This document shows, in pieces, positions 48,802 through 61,324 of a DNA stretch of 64,000 nucleotides. Position 1 is the first letter of the stretch. Each line of letters begins with the position of its first letter. The position numbers and the translations under genes are program-made. The stretch covers positions 9,632,001 to 9,696,000 of the forward strand of contig OW051493.1 of assembly GCA_932521035.1 (NCBI GenBank). The letters are read 5' to 3'. The notes below the pieces were generated by a model, which was not told the origin of the DNA, did no database searches, and was given only the letters and a program-made list of their open reading frames with translations. This DNA comes from Oscheius dolichura. Taxonomy: Eukaryota; Nematoda; Chromadorea; Rhabditida; Rhabditidae.

Positions 48802-51043
48802 TCAACATAGGTTTGGAATGTTTTTTTTTCTAATTTTTACTCTTATTTCTTGTATGGTACAGTAGTGAACTTATTTTCATTATTTTGTAAGAGAAATCAA
48901 AGTCTGTTCGACTTTTCTGCTACTCTTTATGAATCATATCGCGGAATCAAAACAGGCTTCCTTCCTAATCTTTTGTGTGTGATTCAATCCCTCTACTTTT
49001 TTATACGTTCTCTTTGCATAGATCATAATTGGCTATCCCGTGGTATGGGGAGCAGGTGCCGTTGATCCGCTTATATTCAATGGTTTCCGCCCCCGATTGT
49101 TGTCTCTCCTCCATTGGAATTTTATACGTTCTCACACAATTGTATTATTTCCTCCTCCTTTTTGACCAGAATTTTCCATTTGATTGAACTAAAGCATACA
49201 AAATCTGCAACGGTTGGCCGCCCCCATCAACGTCATCGCCCTCTCATGGTTCAATTTCTTCCATTTCATTTCCGGGAAGAAGTCTCTGTTTTCTGCTTTA
49301 TATATCGCCACATTACGTTTATTTTTCTATATAATGTCACTATTCAATAGCGAAAAATAACGTCATTATCAGAAATTAAAAAAGAAAACAAATTTCCTTG
49401 TTGCTTCTATTAGAACCAGCTGCTATACGATTTATGTTCTCTTTAGTCTCGCTCTTCTCTTTTTTTCTGCTCTTTCTTATCCCTTGAGTGGGAAGATAAA
49501 AGATATCTATCCGTAGATCATTTCAGGGATAATCTGTTTCCTTGAGCTGTAAAATGGCTTTCAATATGATGACTTTTCACATCCTGCACGTATTTCCCAG
49601 GAATTTGACCGAATTGACAAAGATTCACATCATAGTGACCTTTTTGAAAGGCAGCTGCGCTCTCAAATTGCTTTGTTTTTCTCTAAATTACTATAATTTC
49701 TATTGTTTTTCTATTTTCGAACATTGTTTATTTCTATTCTGTTGATAATTTGCTTATATTTCTGCAATTCGCCTTCTTGCAATATCCTAGCAACTTGTGA
49801 AATTCTCTGCTCACAGCTATCACTTTTTTTAGCTCTCAGATTAGTTTCGAGCTAATTGAAGGCTGTTCTTGTCACATTCAAGGGACGCGAAGCTCCCCTG
49901 CTTGATGGGGCGAACCTCGCTGAACAGAAAGTGATTTCCGGTGACTAACAACTATTTTTACTCTTCTTCCTTTATTCTTATGCCTTTTTCTTTATTTTCT
50001 AAGTTTTTCAATAACCTTTCATTGCATTTCACAATCCAAATATGTCACTAATCTATACAATTCGAGTAATTCTTTTAGCTGCGAGAGAAGAGAAAAAAAA
50101 AGAAACGCTAGGCAATTTGCAGCTGTTCACTTTTCCTTCTCGTTGAAGTCAAATCGATCAAAATCGTTCTTCCAATATTTGCCTTTGCTTCAATTGGACT
50201 TTTACTCCTTGTACTCCTGGATACAAGAAAAGGGCAAGCCCCCATTGCTATCGGTTATTTGCTTATCATAGAGGGCGTGTTCTGCTCTCTTCTCTTCTTT
50301 CCTGGAATTTGTTTATGACCAGGTGGTCACAGGCTCAAGCGAGAGTCACATGCCAGTTCTACTCGACAGCGAACACCATGTGAAATCGTGTTTAGCTGGT
50401 CGAAAATCGCTTTGCTTCTCAATTTTTCAATGTTAAAATTACCAAAATTCAATGGAATTTGAACAAACATCATGTATTTTCAAAATTTTTGCAAATCTTT
50501 TGTTTTTTTTTGCGTTTGTTCTCGTTTTGTTCTCTGACTCAGCTGGTACGGAAGTGAATCGGCACAATGTAAACCGTCAGAGGTCAGGCTATTTTCGGGG
50601 ATCTTCTCTTCCCATTTTCTCTATTTTTTGTGCAGAAACGTGACAATCCCCTGACGTCTGCAGTTGAAAAGCCCATAATGTAGGCTACAATATCGGAGAA
50701 GCGAAAAACTTCTCACGCCGTAAACCGGGACACATTTATAACCAGCGGCAGTGGGGAAAAGGGGCAATAGACAGACTGGGGCGTCAGTTTATTTCCCTTT
50801 TTTGTACATGGGGGGATTGGGACTGCTGTATAAGCAAAGAATGGCGAGTCTGCTGCCGGGAGCGCATGGCAATTGCTCCATTTTTGTCTTTTCTCAGAAA
50901 ATAGCACCAAAACGTCTCCCAATATCCTGTCCCACCCTAATTTAGGCCAAATAACTGACTATCCGACGTTCTACGCAGCCAAATAAAGCCAAGAAAGTGA
51001 AAAACCAAAGAAAACGGATCAAACTAGTCCGTAGAGTTCCTTC

Positions 51044-51141
51044 CGCCCGCACCCTTACCGTCTCGGCAGCAGATTCCTTTTTATTCCAGGGCGTCATTTT
51101 TTCTGGTCGGCAAGCTGCTGAGATCTTATGAGTGCAGACGC
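51044..51141. repeat. family-A hairpin element
   Basis: Diverged arms CACCCTTACCGTCTCGGCAG and CTGCTGAGATCTTATGAGTG. Confidence 0.75.
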
Positions 51142-52046
51142 GCAGAGCCAAAGTGCCTCAAAATGGTCTCTAAAGTCGAATAAAGTCATTTTTTTCGGGG
51201 AAAACTGTTAAAAATGGAAGGTCTTCTCTCTCCGATGGCCTCATTAGCTTATTTTCTACAGTGTCCATGGACCCTGAGCTTTTCCCAACCGGGATCCCCT
51301 AAAAAGAGTCCAAGGAGTCTGAAAATGTCCTCAAATCGGCTCTAAATGTCTCCGGAAGAAGATTCCCAGTCCCCCTTCCTTCCCCGAGGAGGGTAAGTAC
51401 AGATCAAGGGCAGTTTCCAGCAGCCCCTCCCCTGCTTCCCCCCGCCACGTTGCAACAATTTGGTGGGTTTCGAGGTGTTCTTTTCTCTCCTCTCCTCGGC
51501 TCGTCGCTTCCTCCCTCCATCTTTTTCGCGTCAGCTGCTCCCTTCCCCCGGTAGATATCAGTACTCCTCTCCGTCAATTGACCCAATCGATACCACCGCC
51601 ACCAAAAAAAGTTTATCTGATGACCTCTGGTCCCTTTTCTTCTCTGGTGGATAGTCTCCCCCTACCATCGACACAGATGATCTGTCCCCCGAGCTCCCCC
51701 TCCCCGCCGTAGTTTGTTTGACGTGCCACGCGGCACCCCCCGGCCTCTCTCCTCTCCATCTCCCTCCCAATATTGGGGCTGTCTGCCCCCCACCACCACG
51801 TACTGTAGCCGTTCGCTTCCTCTTTGTTTTCAGCTTATCAGCTGCTCTACTTTTCGAAGAAATCAAGTTATTCAATTGGGGGGGCGCTTTTTCCTCCCTC
51901 GCTTATCTCTCTCTCCCTGGTCGCTCCGGTCTTTATTTTCCTGTTTCTGCTCCTCCTCCCCGTGTCCTCGAAACCACCGGGGTCATCTTCAACTGATCTC
52001 CGTCCAATTCTCCCCTTTCTAACCCATTTTTAGCCCTTTTACTCCA

Positions 52047-52135
52047 TTCTGGATCAGTAAGACGCATGTATAGTGCGTGCGCCACCTTCGCGCTTTTATG
52101 GTGCATGTTATACAACATTTGGTATACTGTAATTA
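52047..52135. repeat. family-B partial element
   Basis: ATCAGTAAGACGCATG arm and the centre ATTTGGTATACTGTAATTAC; right half missing. Confidence 0.65.
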
Positions 52136-52199
52136 CTGTAGAAATAGAAAATTCCCTCAAAAAAGCGGTATTCCCATCCCAGAGGCGGCATTTTTTCCG

Positions 52200-52298
52200 C
52201 GCGCCCACACCCGTAAAATCTCGTCAGCTCGCGCCATAGTCACCTCTCGGCACCGATTCAAAAGATCTCCCAGCTGCCGAGATTTTACGTGTGCAGGA
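52200..52298. repeat. family-A hairpin element
   Basis: CACCCGTAAAATCTCGTCAG and CTGCCGAGATTTTACGTGTG, immediately downstream of a family-B element. Confidence 0.85.
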
Positions 52299-54046
52299 AT
52301 TCATCCAATAGGTTAGAAATGGTCTCTCTTTCATTGTTTACGTGATCACTTGATGATTCAATATTTAAATATTTTTCCTTACTGTAAATGACGCCAGTGG
52401 GAGGACCACAAAAGCGACGCTTTGTCCTCCCCATGAAAAACATCTGTGCTTTTTCGATTTTTTCACCTCTCTCCCCGGGATGAATCACCCCAGAATTACA
52501 CAAAAATCGTTCTCGCGTTTCGCGTTTCCTCTCTTCTGATCCTCGTCTTCGCTTGTGCTTCTATTTTTCCACGATTTTTGGTAGTTCTCTTCGCTTTCTT
52601 CCCGCTGAACGGTTGAAGGGATTTTGCCAGTTTTCAGCTATTGATCTTTTCCCATTCCTCCAATTTTTGAAGTTTCTAAGCCCCCTTGAAAATTTGACAT
52701 TTGAGGGCTCCTGCGCCCCGCGATTCCCCTCGAAAAGCCTGGGTCTTGAAGCGATTGCACGAAAACGTTCTCTACTTCCTTGTTAACCATACCTAATCGC
52801 TTTGGGACCGGTAGAAGATCCTCTAGGTCTTTAACAGTCCTTTAAAGCTGCCGCACTGGGTTCTTCCCTCAACTGGTCGTGTTTTCCCGTCTTTCAGCTC
52901 ATTTTTGACGCTTTTGTACCATTTTTATCAGCACAAACACTTCTGATACACGGATAAATAGGCGTTTTCCCTCAATTCCTCACTTTTTCTCCATTCCCAG
53001 GCTTTTTTGTCAATTTAACTGCGTAGACACGTCTGATCGGCAGGCCGGAGACTAATCTAAGCAATCCCAAATTCCGACCAGATGTGACGAGACGCGATTA
53101 GAACGTGTAAATTATCCCGTCGGGCTGGGGAATAGCCAAAAACTCTGGTCTAATCCGTTTTTTCCGGGCCACCTGACCTGATCGGTCGGTTCTTTCCATT
53201 TCTCCCCCCTGCCTTCTCTACTTCCTTGACAATCTCTCCCCCTAATCGTGGCTGCTGCTGTTGTTATGTGGCTGGCTGTCTCTGTGATTCAAGTTTTGTC
53301 GAGAGGCTCGCCGCCCGTGACCCCGTTCCGATCCTAGGCCAATGGGGGGCGCCTACCACCACCGGGGGGTAGCGCTGCTTGGTATGACCTTTGCCGGTGG
53401 CGGCGGCGGCGGTCTCTCCCCCCAACCACCCACGGTTTGGCCTTGGCTCTTTTTCTCTTCCCACTTCTCCAGGGGCCGGCTCTTCTTCCCCTTTCCCCCG
53501 TTTTTTTACCTCTAGGACCCCAAAATTCCCATAATTCTGCTTTCCCGGGTCCCGACACGATTGCGCGCCCTCTTCGCGTCAGGACCCTTCCCTAGATTTC
53601 CAGCTCCCTGACAGTTCCCCCCTAAATTGTCTTATCTCTTCGAGACCTTCGACTGATTGACTGCCAATCGGCCGGCTGTCAATCTCCGGCCTCTCTCAGC
53701 CCATATTCCCACCCGTCTGTGGTCTGTCTGTTCCCCGGCCCGATACCGTATTCCCCTCTCCCTGTCCTGTTAGTTGGCAGGCTCCACGTTGTCATGTCAT
53801 CATGTCGCTCTGCCTGTCCCCCTGTCCTGTCGCCCGTCTCTCTCGTCCCCCTTTCTTTTTCGTTCTCTCGGTGGCTGGCGGCCACATTGCCCCGGCTTCC
53901 TTCCCTTCTTATCAATTTCTGTATTCTCTTTTCTTTTCTTTTCTCTACTTTATTTTTTTCAGGTCTCGGCCCCTTTCTTCGGTTTTCTACGTCGTCGGAG
54001 TCCCCCTGGAACTGCCCATCTTCGCCTCCCAATAACTCTGAGCATC

Positions 54047-57000
54047 ATGGAAAACGGACATGCTAATGAGAACGGCCATGGACTTACCAACGGTAAGCAT
54101 CTTTATACCTCTTCTTTTGAATTTTACTGCGTAGTCCGTTTAATACTCAGTCTAGAATGGTTTACGACTTTTAATTGTGTAGTCCATTGGATATTCAGCC
54201 AAAAAACACATTTCCCAGGGAAAATAGGCTTTATTTGACTTTGGAAACCATTTTGAGGCACTTCGGCTCGGTGCGCGCGCACCCATAAAATCTTGGCAGC
54301 TTCTGGCCCTGAAGGCGTGGCGCCCTGGAATAAAGGAGGTTCAGCTGCCGAGACCGTACGGGTGCGGGCGCACGGAATTTCAAAGGCTATTTTGACTCGT
54401 TTTTGATGATTTTACAACTTGGCTTCTTTTCGCTGCGTAGAACGTTGGATTGTCAGTTTTCTATTTTGCCGGCATTTTCCAAGTAAAAACTGAGGTTTTC
54501 TGGTCAAAACGGGGTTGACCGGCTCGCTTTCTTTTCTTCTCGACTGTACTGATCTTTCTCCATTTACAGGAAACACCAACACGGTGCATATGGACTATTC
54601 GACGGACTTCCCCTCTCTGCCTATCCCCTCTGTAGCCAATGGCGCCACTTCGAGCAAGGACAGCGCCTGGAGCCGGCCCCGCCCGATGCAATCCAAGAAC
54701 AGTACCCTGACTTTTGTCGTCCCCCCGAATGAGCGAGCCAGCTCGAAGAAGAATCTCCTCGGCAATCAGCCAAGCGAAGAGCATAAGCGCTGTGCCGGTG
54801 TGGCTGCCTCTACTGGTTAGTTTTTACTATTAGACCTTTAAATTAAAATTATAATTAAGGCTGCCAAATTGAGCTGAGCGAGTCAAAAGACGGTGCCCTG
54901 ACGGTCATTATCAAGGGCCCGAGAGGAAAGATTGAAGAAGCCCGCAATCGCGTTATTCGCGACCTTCAAACCCAGGATACCTTCAAGCTGCCGATTCCTA
55001 AGGATCATCATAGAAAAATTATCGGTACGTTCTTCTTTTTTTTAGCTCTTTGGAGGCGCGAAATTTGAATTTTTGGCCTGTTTTTCCTCTAGCGCGTCCA
55101 GATTCCTAGAATTCTTGCTCAACTTTGAAAACTGACCAACTCATTCGATTCCTTATGTTTTATTTAGTCACAAAGAGTCAAAAAATAAAAAACAAAAGAG
55201 AAAATACGCGAAGGGGATCGAACCAAAGACTAACTGACGTCAGCGAGCGTGACTTGCCAGATCGGACAGCCGCGCCGCACTGCAATACGCCAAATGGGCG
55301 CGCTAGGGAACTGTTTTGTTATTTACCTTCCCATTTCTTTAAATTTAGCTGATAAATTTTATGAAATAGATACTTTTGTAGAGGAGATTCTGGGCTACAT
55401 TTTGACACTAAAATGATCGGGTAAAGTGCAAAAAATTTCCTAATTTTTTTCAATTTTAATCCAATTTCTTTGCAGGAAAGGAAGGTGTCAACTTGAAGAA
55501 CCTGGAGTTGGCTACCGGCTGTCAGATAAAGATTCCCAAGCGTGAGAATGTCTCGGATGTGATTGAGATTACCGGCCCCGTCGAGGGAATCAAGAATGCC
55601 GTCGAGCAGATTCGCCGCGTCTCGGAGGAGGAGTCCCGCAACGCCGTGGAGAATATCGTCTGCCCCCGGAGCCTCTACCCCTTCATCAAGGGACCCGACA
55701 ACGAGATCTACAACAAACTGATCGCCGACCACAGCGTCAAGATTAACATCCCGCCGAGCCATGTGACCAATGAGATTATCAATATCCAAGGAACCAAGGA
55801 AGGCGTCCACCATGCGGCTACCGTAATCCGTAAGATTATCCAGGAGAAGGAGCACACGGTCAAGTCCCTGGTGACGCCGGTCCCGAAAGCCCAGCACCGG
55901 CATATTGTCGGCCAGGCGAGGAAAGGACTACAGGAGATTTTCCGCGACACGGGCGTCTGGGTCGAAGTACCGGAACAGGAGGAGCAGTCGGACAATATCA
56001 CCCTCCGGGGAGATCCGGCCAAGCTCGGCGAAGCCCTGGCCCAAGTCTATGCCCGTGCCAGCTCCGTCATCACGCAGAGCCTCGAATGCCCCATCTGGCT
56101 GAGACGCTACATTATTGGAGAGAAGGGCAGCAAGCTCAATGTACGTTTTTTTTTGTATTCTTCAGTCTTTTTAGCCCGCTTTTTGGTGCCAAAGTATTCA
56201 GAATTTTGTGCTGATTACGAATAACTAATTTAAAAATTATAAAAATGGCAAAAAATTGGAGAGAAATGCATCTAAAGTTGAGAATTTGTTCAGCGAATTT
56301 CGTCCAACGCGCGCCAAGCAACGGCCGCCTGCTGTTTACGCGCGTTGGCGCGCGCTTACAGTATGCCAGAAAACGCTTCTCCTACTCTTTTTTTGTCGTT
56401 TTCTTTGATTTAATTGTCCTTTTTTTCAGGAACTGGTCCCGAATCGTGCCGACTCGAAGCTGCGAATTGATTTTGATGAGAATGGTCACATCTATTTCGA
56501 GGGATCCCCCGCTGAAGTCAAGACGGCTTATACCGTCCTGGAGAATGAGGTCAACAAGTTGAAGGCCGAAAAGGCTCGCGAGGTCCTGAAGATTCATCCG
56601 GATCTGCATCGTCATATTATTGGAAATCATGGAAGCACCTGTAAGTTTTTTGAATTTTGTCTGCCATTAGCAGTTGTTAGAAAAAAAAGCAAAAACACTT
56701 ACCGCAAAAACACTGACCGCGTGCGAAATTGAACCCGCGACGTTTTCACTAGCGCGCGCGTCTCTATGCATTGCGCCATTTGACACACCCCTGAAATCGG
56801 CTGAATACGGTATAATGAATCCACTTTTTCAGTGAAAAAGATCAAGGGCGAAAATGACGACCTCTACATTTCGTTCCCCAACAAGCAGAAGGAGGCAAAC
56901 TCAGACGAGGTGACGGTAGAAGGACCCAAGAATGAAGTGCAACGCGTGATCAAGGAGATCCAAGCCCTGGTGACGAAACACGAAAATGAGAAGACGAAGG

Positions 57001-60000
57001 ACCTGGTGGTGGAGCAGCGATTCCATAAGGATTTGATTGGCAAGAAGGGCGACAACATTGCCAAGATTCGCGAGAAGTACCCGGCCATCAATATCTCCTT
57101 CCCGGATCAGAATAAGAACAGTGAGATTATTCAAATTCGCGGGGATCGGAAGGACGTCGACGCCGTGGCCATCCTGCTGACGAAGGAAGTGAAGGATTTG
57201 AGAGAGAGCAACTACCAGGAGCAGGTGCCGATCTTCAAGGACTGCCACAAGCACATTATCGGCAAGGGAGGCGAGAGGATCAAGAAGATTCGCGACGAGA
57301 CCAAGACCAAGATTGACATGCCGTCGGGCCATTCCGGCGAGGAGAAGATCCTCATCACTGGCAAGAAGGAAAACGTCGCCAAGGCTGTGGCTGAGTTGAT
57401 TAAGATCCAGGAAGAACAGGTTGGTAGCTCTTTTTTGCTCATTTACCTTCTAAAAGCGCGGTTATCTTTAGAATTGGTGACCAAATTTAAAAACAACCTA
57501 GTTTACGCGATTCCCCATACTTTCTTTAACCAGAAAAGGCCAAAAAATTAAAAGCAAAAGAGAAAATAAGCGGCAGGGATCGAACCAAAGACTACCGACT
57601 GTCACAGAGCGCGATTTGCCAAATCGGACAGCCGCGCCGTTTTGCAATACACGAACTGGGCGCGCTAGGGAACTGTACCGTTTTTAACCTCCCATTTCTT
57701 TAAATATATATGATAAATTATATAAAATATATCTGGTATAGAATTTTCTGTGCTACATTTTGACACTAAAATTGTCTGGTAAAATGCTATAAAATTAGGA
57801 GTTTTTACGGGTTTTCGATGAGCGGCGTCTTTTTGGTATATAGAGGAATTTTTTTTATATAGAGAATAATCAACCAAATTTTAGGCCAACATCACAACAA
57901 TTGACCTGGACATTCCGACGAAGGTGCAGGCTCGTCTTCTCGGCGGTGGCCGTCGCCTAATCCAGGACATTGAGACGGAATGCGGCAGTGTGCACATCAA
58001 ATTCCCCGCTGAGAAGTCCGAATCGACGAAGGTGACTATCCGTGGTCATAAGGATGATGTGGAGAAGGCGGAGAAGCTGCTGAGCGCCTTGGCCAAGGAC
58101 AAGGAACAGAATCTGATGGAGGATACGCTCCTCGCCAAGCCGGAATTCCACCGTTTCTTGATTGGACGGAAGGGAGAGAATATCAAGCAGTTCCGTGGCG
58201 ACTACGACGTGAGGATTATGTTCCCGAGGGAGACGGACTCGGACAAGGAGACGATTCACCTGCTCGGAAAGAAGGAAGACGTCGTCAAGGTCAAGGAGGC
58301 CCTGGCCAAGGAAATCCAAAAGCTGGACGAGACGGTGACCGCGGAGATTGACATCGAGAAGAAGCTCCATAAGAACTTTTTGAAATATCTCAAGGATATC
58401 CAGGAGACGTTCGTCGTGACCATTTCTATCCCGCCAATCAATTCCGAATCGACTCGCGTCACCATCAAAGGCAACCAATCCGGTGTCGACGCAGCCAAGG
58501 AGAAGATTGAAGACGTTGTCCTGGATCTCGTGAGTTTTCCCCATATTTTTGACTATTTTATGGATAAATTTCAGGAGAATTACGTCACAATTGATGCGGA
58601 AATTGCCAACAAGCTGTACGGCCGTCTCCTCGGAGCAGAGAATCGTGCTCGAGTCAAGAAAATTGAGACCGATTACAATGTGACCTTCAAATTCCCGGCT
58701 AAAGGTTAGCTAACGACTAATTTGTCCACTTAACACAGTGTTCAAATGACGCAGTGGTGGAGTGGCGGGCGTGGTAGTAAAACATCGCGAGTTCGATCTC
58801 CACTGGAGGTAAAAGATTTTTGCTTTTTGGAAAACCTGCTTTTGAAGCCTAAACAGCCGTTTTGAATATTATTGAGTGTTTAAAAATCTCAAAAAAAGCT
58901 TTGGCGCCGTTGGGGATCGAACTCGCAATGTTTACTGGCACTCGCCATGCTTTCTTTCCATTTCCGCTGAAAAATTTATGCTAATTTATCCTTTTTCAGA
59001 TGCAAAGGAAGCCAAAGACACTGTCAAGATTTCTGGCCGCAACACGAAGGTCGAAGCTGCCCGCGACGCCCTGCTGGCTATGCTCCCGATCGAGCGCAGT
59101 GTCCGCGCCTCCCAGGAGACTCACCGTATGCTGAAGGCCAACTTTGGCAAGCAGGCCAAGGAACTCGGCGCCGCTCACAATAACGTCAATGTCCGTGTGC
59201 CGAATCCGGAGAGCGGTATCGAGGAGATCTCCCTCTATGGAGAGGCAGCCGACGTGGATGCCGTGGAGGCGGCGATTCGCGAGATGGAAAGCCAATTCTT
59301 TGAGCTGCGCCTCGACGTGCCCCTGGAGTATCACTGGAAGATCCAAGGCGACTCGCGGATGAAGAACTTCAAAGCTCTCCATCACAAGTACGGAGTGAAT
59401 GTCTACCTGCCGCCCAAGGAGAACCCGTCTGACTATCTCACCCTTCAAGGTAGGCTCTTTTCCAGCTCATAAACGCCCGAGAGGGTTATTTTCAAAGAAA
59501 GCAAGAAGGATTTTACTGCAAAGGATTCGAACCCGCGACCTTTTTACTTGCGCGCATTGCGCCAATATGTCTTTCCGCGCGCTTGGTGTAATCCCCAGGC
59601 TTTCACTAAAAATGGAATTTTCAGGACCCGAGGAACAGACCAAAGCCTGTGCTGAGGAGATTCTCGCCACGGTGGAGGAGATGCGCAAGCTCTTCACCCA
59701 AGAAATCAGCTTGGATCATCGCTACCACGGACGTATGAAGGGCGGCTTCGAGCGAAAGAACCAGGCCAAGCTGGAGAAGCAGTACAAGGTCGAGATTATG
59801 GTCCCGGGACGCCCGTCCGATCCGGATTTGGTCATCATCGCCGGACAGAATGAGGACGACGTCTTCAACTGCATCGAGCACCTCAAGGACGAGGAGGAGG
59901 ACTACGTTCGCGGGCTGGATCGCGTACGTTTTCAGTTATTTTTCCTTTTTTCCCAGGGTCCCACCACGAATTCACATTGTTTTGGTTACAGTATCCCTAG

Positions 60001-60598
60001 AGAAATTCGAAATTTCCCAGAAAGGCGGCTATAATCTCTATTGAATGGCACTTCAGAAAAAAAATGGACTTTTAGGGGAGCTTTCTTTAGAATTTTTTGG
60101 CTTTGTAACACTTCCAGTAGATTTTCGCCGACCAGCTAAAGGTAGTAAAACCGTCCAGAGGTTCTTCCGTAACCCTGACTTCCACTCGAGAGCCTGGAAT
60201 CCCATAGGGCGGAGTCAACGGGGAGAATGGGGTTTCTCGAGGGATTTTGTCATTCTGGACGGCAAAAAACTGGATAATTTCTTCCAAAATGGTCTCTAGA
60301 ACCTTCCCAGTCCCGATTTAGACCTTTAGATCGCCATAAACCGAACTCATTCCCCTCTCTTCAGGCTGCTTTCTCGAACCAGCGTGTCTTCCACAATTCG
60401 TCGCTTGCTGGCGGTGCTGCTGCCGGCGGTGGTGGCAACCATCACCAGCGCTCGTCGGGCAGTGTCGTGATGAACAACGCCCCCTGGCAGATGGATGTGG
60501 CCGACTTCCCGGAGATGGGTCCGACTGCTGATGCCGCGTCGGCCGGCGGCTCGAGCCAATCGGTTGGCGGTGCTTGGGGAGGACCTCGCCGCTGGTAG
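54047..60598 (+). CDS. vgln-1: vigilin, multi-KH RNA-binding protein
   Basis: Large RNA-binding protein; vigilins bind mRNAs, ribosomes and, in mammals, tRNAs. Exons: 54047-54092, 54570-54815, 54860-55024, 55476-56140, 56430-56640, 56833-57419, 57885-58529, 58575-58704, 59000-59449, 59625-59923, 60365-60598; phases agree and give 1225 residues. About fourteen KH-type repeats are visible by their GxxG loops: intact in HHRKIIGKEG, RRYIIGEKGSKL, LHRHIIGNHG, FHKDLIGKKGDNI, CHKHIIGKGGERIKK and FHRFLIGRKGENIK; degenerate in YPFIKGPDNE, HRHIVGQARKG, LHKNFLKYLKD, THRMLKANFGK and YHWKIQGDSR, so those probably do not bind RNA alone. The N-terminus is a low-complexity Ser/Asn region and the C-terminus Gly/Ala-rich, ending GGAWGGPRRW. 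Nearly every long intron carries a tRNA-like sequence or another repeat. Confidence 0.96.
54271..54373. repeat. family-A hairpin element
   Basis: CACCCATAAAATCTTGGCAG and CTGCCGAGACCGTACGGGTG, in vigilin intron 1. Confidence 0.82.
55178..55432 (-). repeat. tRNA-headed SINE-like element, copy 1
   Basis: Minus strand B box TGGTTCGATCCCC near 55207-55222. About 250 bp is shared with 57538-57800, including CTAGGGAACTGT, CCCATTTCTTTAAAT and CTACATTTTGACACTAAAAT. In vigilin intron 3. Confidence 0.7.
56190..56362 (-). repeat. family-C element, minus orientation
   Basis: Reads GCAACGGCCGCCTGCTGTT on the plus strand; fills vigilin intron 4. Confidence 0.85.
56719..56783 (-). repeat. tRNA-like sequence
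   Basis: Minus strand AAATGGCGCAATGCATAG and a weakened B box GGGTTCAATTTCGC; in vigilin intron 5. Confidence 0.6.
57538..57800 (-). repeat. tRNA-headed SINE-like element, copy 2
   Basis: Same orientation and internal blocks as the copy in intron 3; B box GGTTCGATCCCTGCC. In vigilin intron 6. Confidence 0.7.
58748..58810 (+). repeat. tRNA-like sequence
   Basis: GCAGTGGTGGAGTGGCG and GCGAGTTCGATCTCCACTGG; in vigilin intron 8, opposite in orientation to the next copy. Confidence 0.6.
58906..58950 (-). repeat. tRNA-like sequence
   Basis: Minus strand ATGGCGAGTGCCAGTAAACA and GCGAGTTCGATCCCCAACG; in vigilin intron 8. Confidence 0.6.
59516..59568 (-). repeat. tRNA-like sequence
   Basis: Minus strand TTGGCGCAATGCGC and GCGGGTTCGAATCCTTTGC, the best A/B box pair of the set, only 53 nt apart; in vigilin intron 9. 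Confidence 0.65.
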
Positions 60599-60918
60599 AC
60601 GACTAGCCGGCCATCCGGCCTCTGCCCCCCGACTTCGACTGACCGCTGCCGTCCCCCCGCTTCCCCCGTCAAAAAATCGAATCAATTTTTGTCTTTTTCT
60701 GTTAATATTTTAATTCTGTCACCAAAAACACGTGTGTTCATTATTTTATTTTATACTACTGTTGTTTTTTGGGGATTGACTTCTTGTTGTTAGTTATTAA
60801 TTCTCGTTTTTTTCTTCTTCTTGTTATCGGCTATTTTCTCACCGGGGCCCTCCCGCCGGGGGGTATTCGCCCCCCGTCACCAAGTTGCCTTAGTCACAGA
60901 CTCCCCCCTAAAGTGCCT

Positions 60919-60936
60919 CCCCCCCCCCCCCCCCCC
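60919..60936. repeat. poly-C run of 18 nt
   Basis: Eighteen consecutive C on the plus strand (G on the minus strand), downstream of vigilin. Confidence 0.9.
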
Positions 60937-61324
60937 AGATTAATCAAGTTTCCACCCCTCCTTCTTAATTTAGTCTCTCTAATGTGAGTATAATCAACGG
61001 GAAAATGTCTTTATTTCTATATTTATTTGTCTTTTTGTCTATTCAAACCTACCAGCCCCTTCCTACTGAGATATTATGAAACATAGTCAACACTGTAACA
61101 TATTCTATTCTATTTTATTTTATATTCTATTCCAAATCTACCCAAAGAAGACACATATACGCTCTCTTCTTCTCTCTCTATTATTATATTTATTTGTGGT
61201 TCCCTGAAATTATATTATGTATTGGACAGAGTAAAACGGTCAGTCTTGGAGTTGTAATGGGGGAGTTTTGGGGAAAAGGGGAGGATTGGAGCTGGAGCGG
61301 AGGATTGGGCGGCAGAATGGGGAG

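Larger units (their letters stand above)
48802..54046. other. long spacer upstream of vigilin
   Basis: 48802 to about 50700 is AT-rich, repeat-poor and without convincing exons. From about 50700 composition returns to that of the rest of the window, with hairpin elements at 51044-51141 and 52200-52298 and a family-B element at 52047-52135. 53640-54046 is C/T-rich and probably holds the vigilin promoter and 5' UTR; a TTTTTTTCAG acceptor at about 53962 could be the trans-splice or 5'-UTR splice site. Confidence 0.5.

Noticed and set aside
49542..49745. 67-codon plus-strand frame in the AT-rich island
   Set aside because: Phe/Leu/Ile-rich as expected from T-rich DNA, with no supporting context.
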